Assembly: GCF_964340395.1 (NCBI RefSeq)
Contig: NC_135560.1
Location: forward strand, 13,232,598 to 13,296,597
DNA from: Glandiceps talaboti
Lineage: Eukaryota > Hemichordata > Enteropneusta > Spengelidae
Length of the DNA stretch: 64,000 bases
Direction of reading: 5' to 3'
Part shown: positions 63,714 through 64,000 of the stretch, piece after piece
Layout of the letters: each line of letters opens with the position of its first letter
How positions within the stretch are numbered: position 1 is the stretch's first letter
Translations under genes and position numbers: made by a program
Notes under the pieces: model-generated
Database searches by the model: none
Told to the model about the DNA's origin: nothing
What the model saw: only the letters and a program-made list of their open reading frames with translations

Positions 63714-64000
63714 CTGATCAAAATAAAGTAAGAATAGTGAACAAAGTGAGAGGGAATGCTAATGTTGAGATCGCAGCCAAAATTTGGGATTTGTTTTCAA
63801 AGAATTCTTTGACTTTGCGATTAGAAATTTTCATCTGCAAACGTGAAACAAAATTATAAATTTTGATGCAGAACTAAATTTGTGATCTCGGCACTAAACA
63901 AGAAATGGCCTGACTAGACTTGTGTATCATTATAAAGTAAATTCATGGTAGTATAGCAATGCGAGAGTTGAAAGTAAAAGTATCATTCTGGGAGAGGAGA

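Overview
This window is nuclear DNA from an animal. The genes are split by many introns with GT..AG borders and long pyrimidine tracts. The DNA is AT-rich, and the introns are full of microsatellites and hairpin-forming transposon remnants. The gene content (a ciliary dynein subunit, a dystroglycan-modifying enzyme, an ionotropic glutamate receptor) points to a bilaterian. The style looks like an aquatic invertebrate such as a mollusc, brachiopod, hemichordate or lancelet, but I cannot place the species.

Layout. (1) 436-20710, plus strand: axonemal dynein intermediate chain DNAI1. Eighteen coding exons keep one reading frame and give 698 residues; only the extreme N-terminus lies left of the window. 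(2) 22836-24407, minus strand: a single-exon fukutin-related protein (FKRP, 523 residues), tail to tail with DNAI1. (3) 25937-43621, minus strand: a complete ionotropic glutamate receptor of the non-NMDA type. I rebuilt it from 14 exons that join in frame into 911 residues. Its pocket residues resemble glycine/D-serine-binding subunits more than glutamate-binding ones. (4) 47941 to beyond 63713, minus strand: the last 20 coding exons (998 residues) of a large soluble helical protein. I cannot name it firmly; a KIAA0825/DUF4495 or CCDC142-like protein is my best guess.

Between and inside the genes are at least four multi-copy families of short inverted-repeat elements (MITE or foldback type), further single hairpins, a possible tRNA-derived SINE, two minisatellites and many microsatellites. 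The most unusual structure is at 50351-51260. There the 3' half of a coding exon, together with its splice donor, has been amplified into an array of eleven copies, ten of them inside the following intron. A second, smaller duplication of an exon piece lies about 1.4 kb away in the same gene. A CpG-rich, promoter-like block sits inside a DNAI1 intron.

The four genes have no evident shared pathway. DNAI1 acts in motile cilia, FKRP in the Golgi, the receptor at the neuronal membrane, and the fourth gene is uncharacterised.
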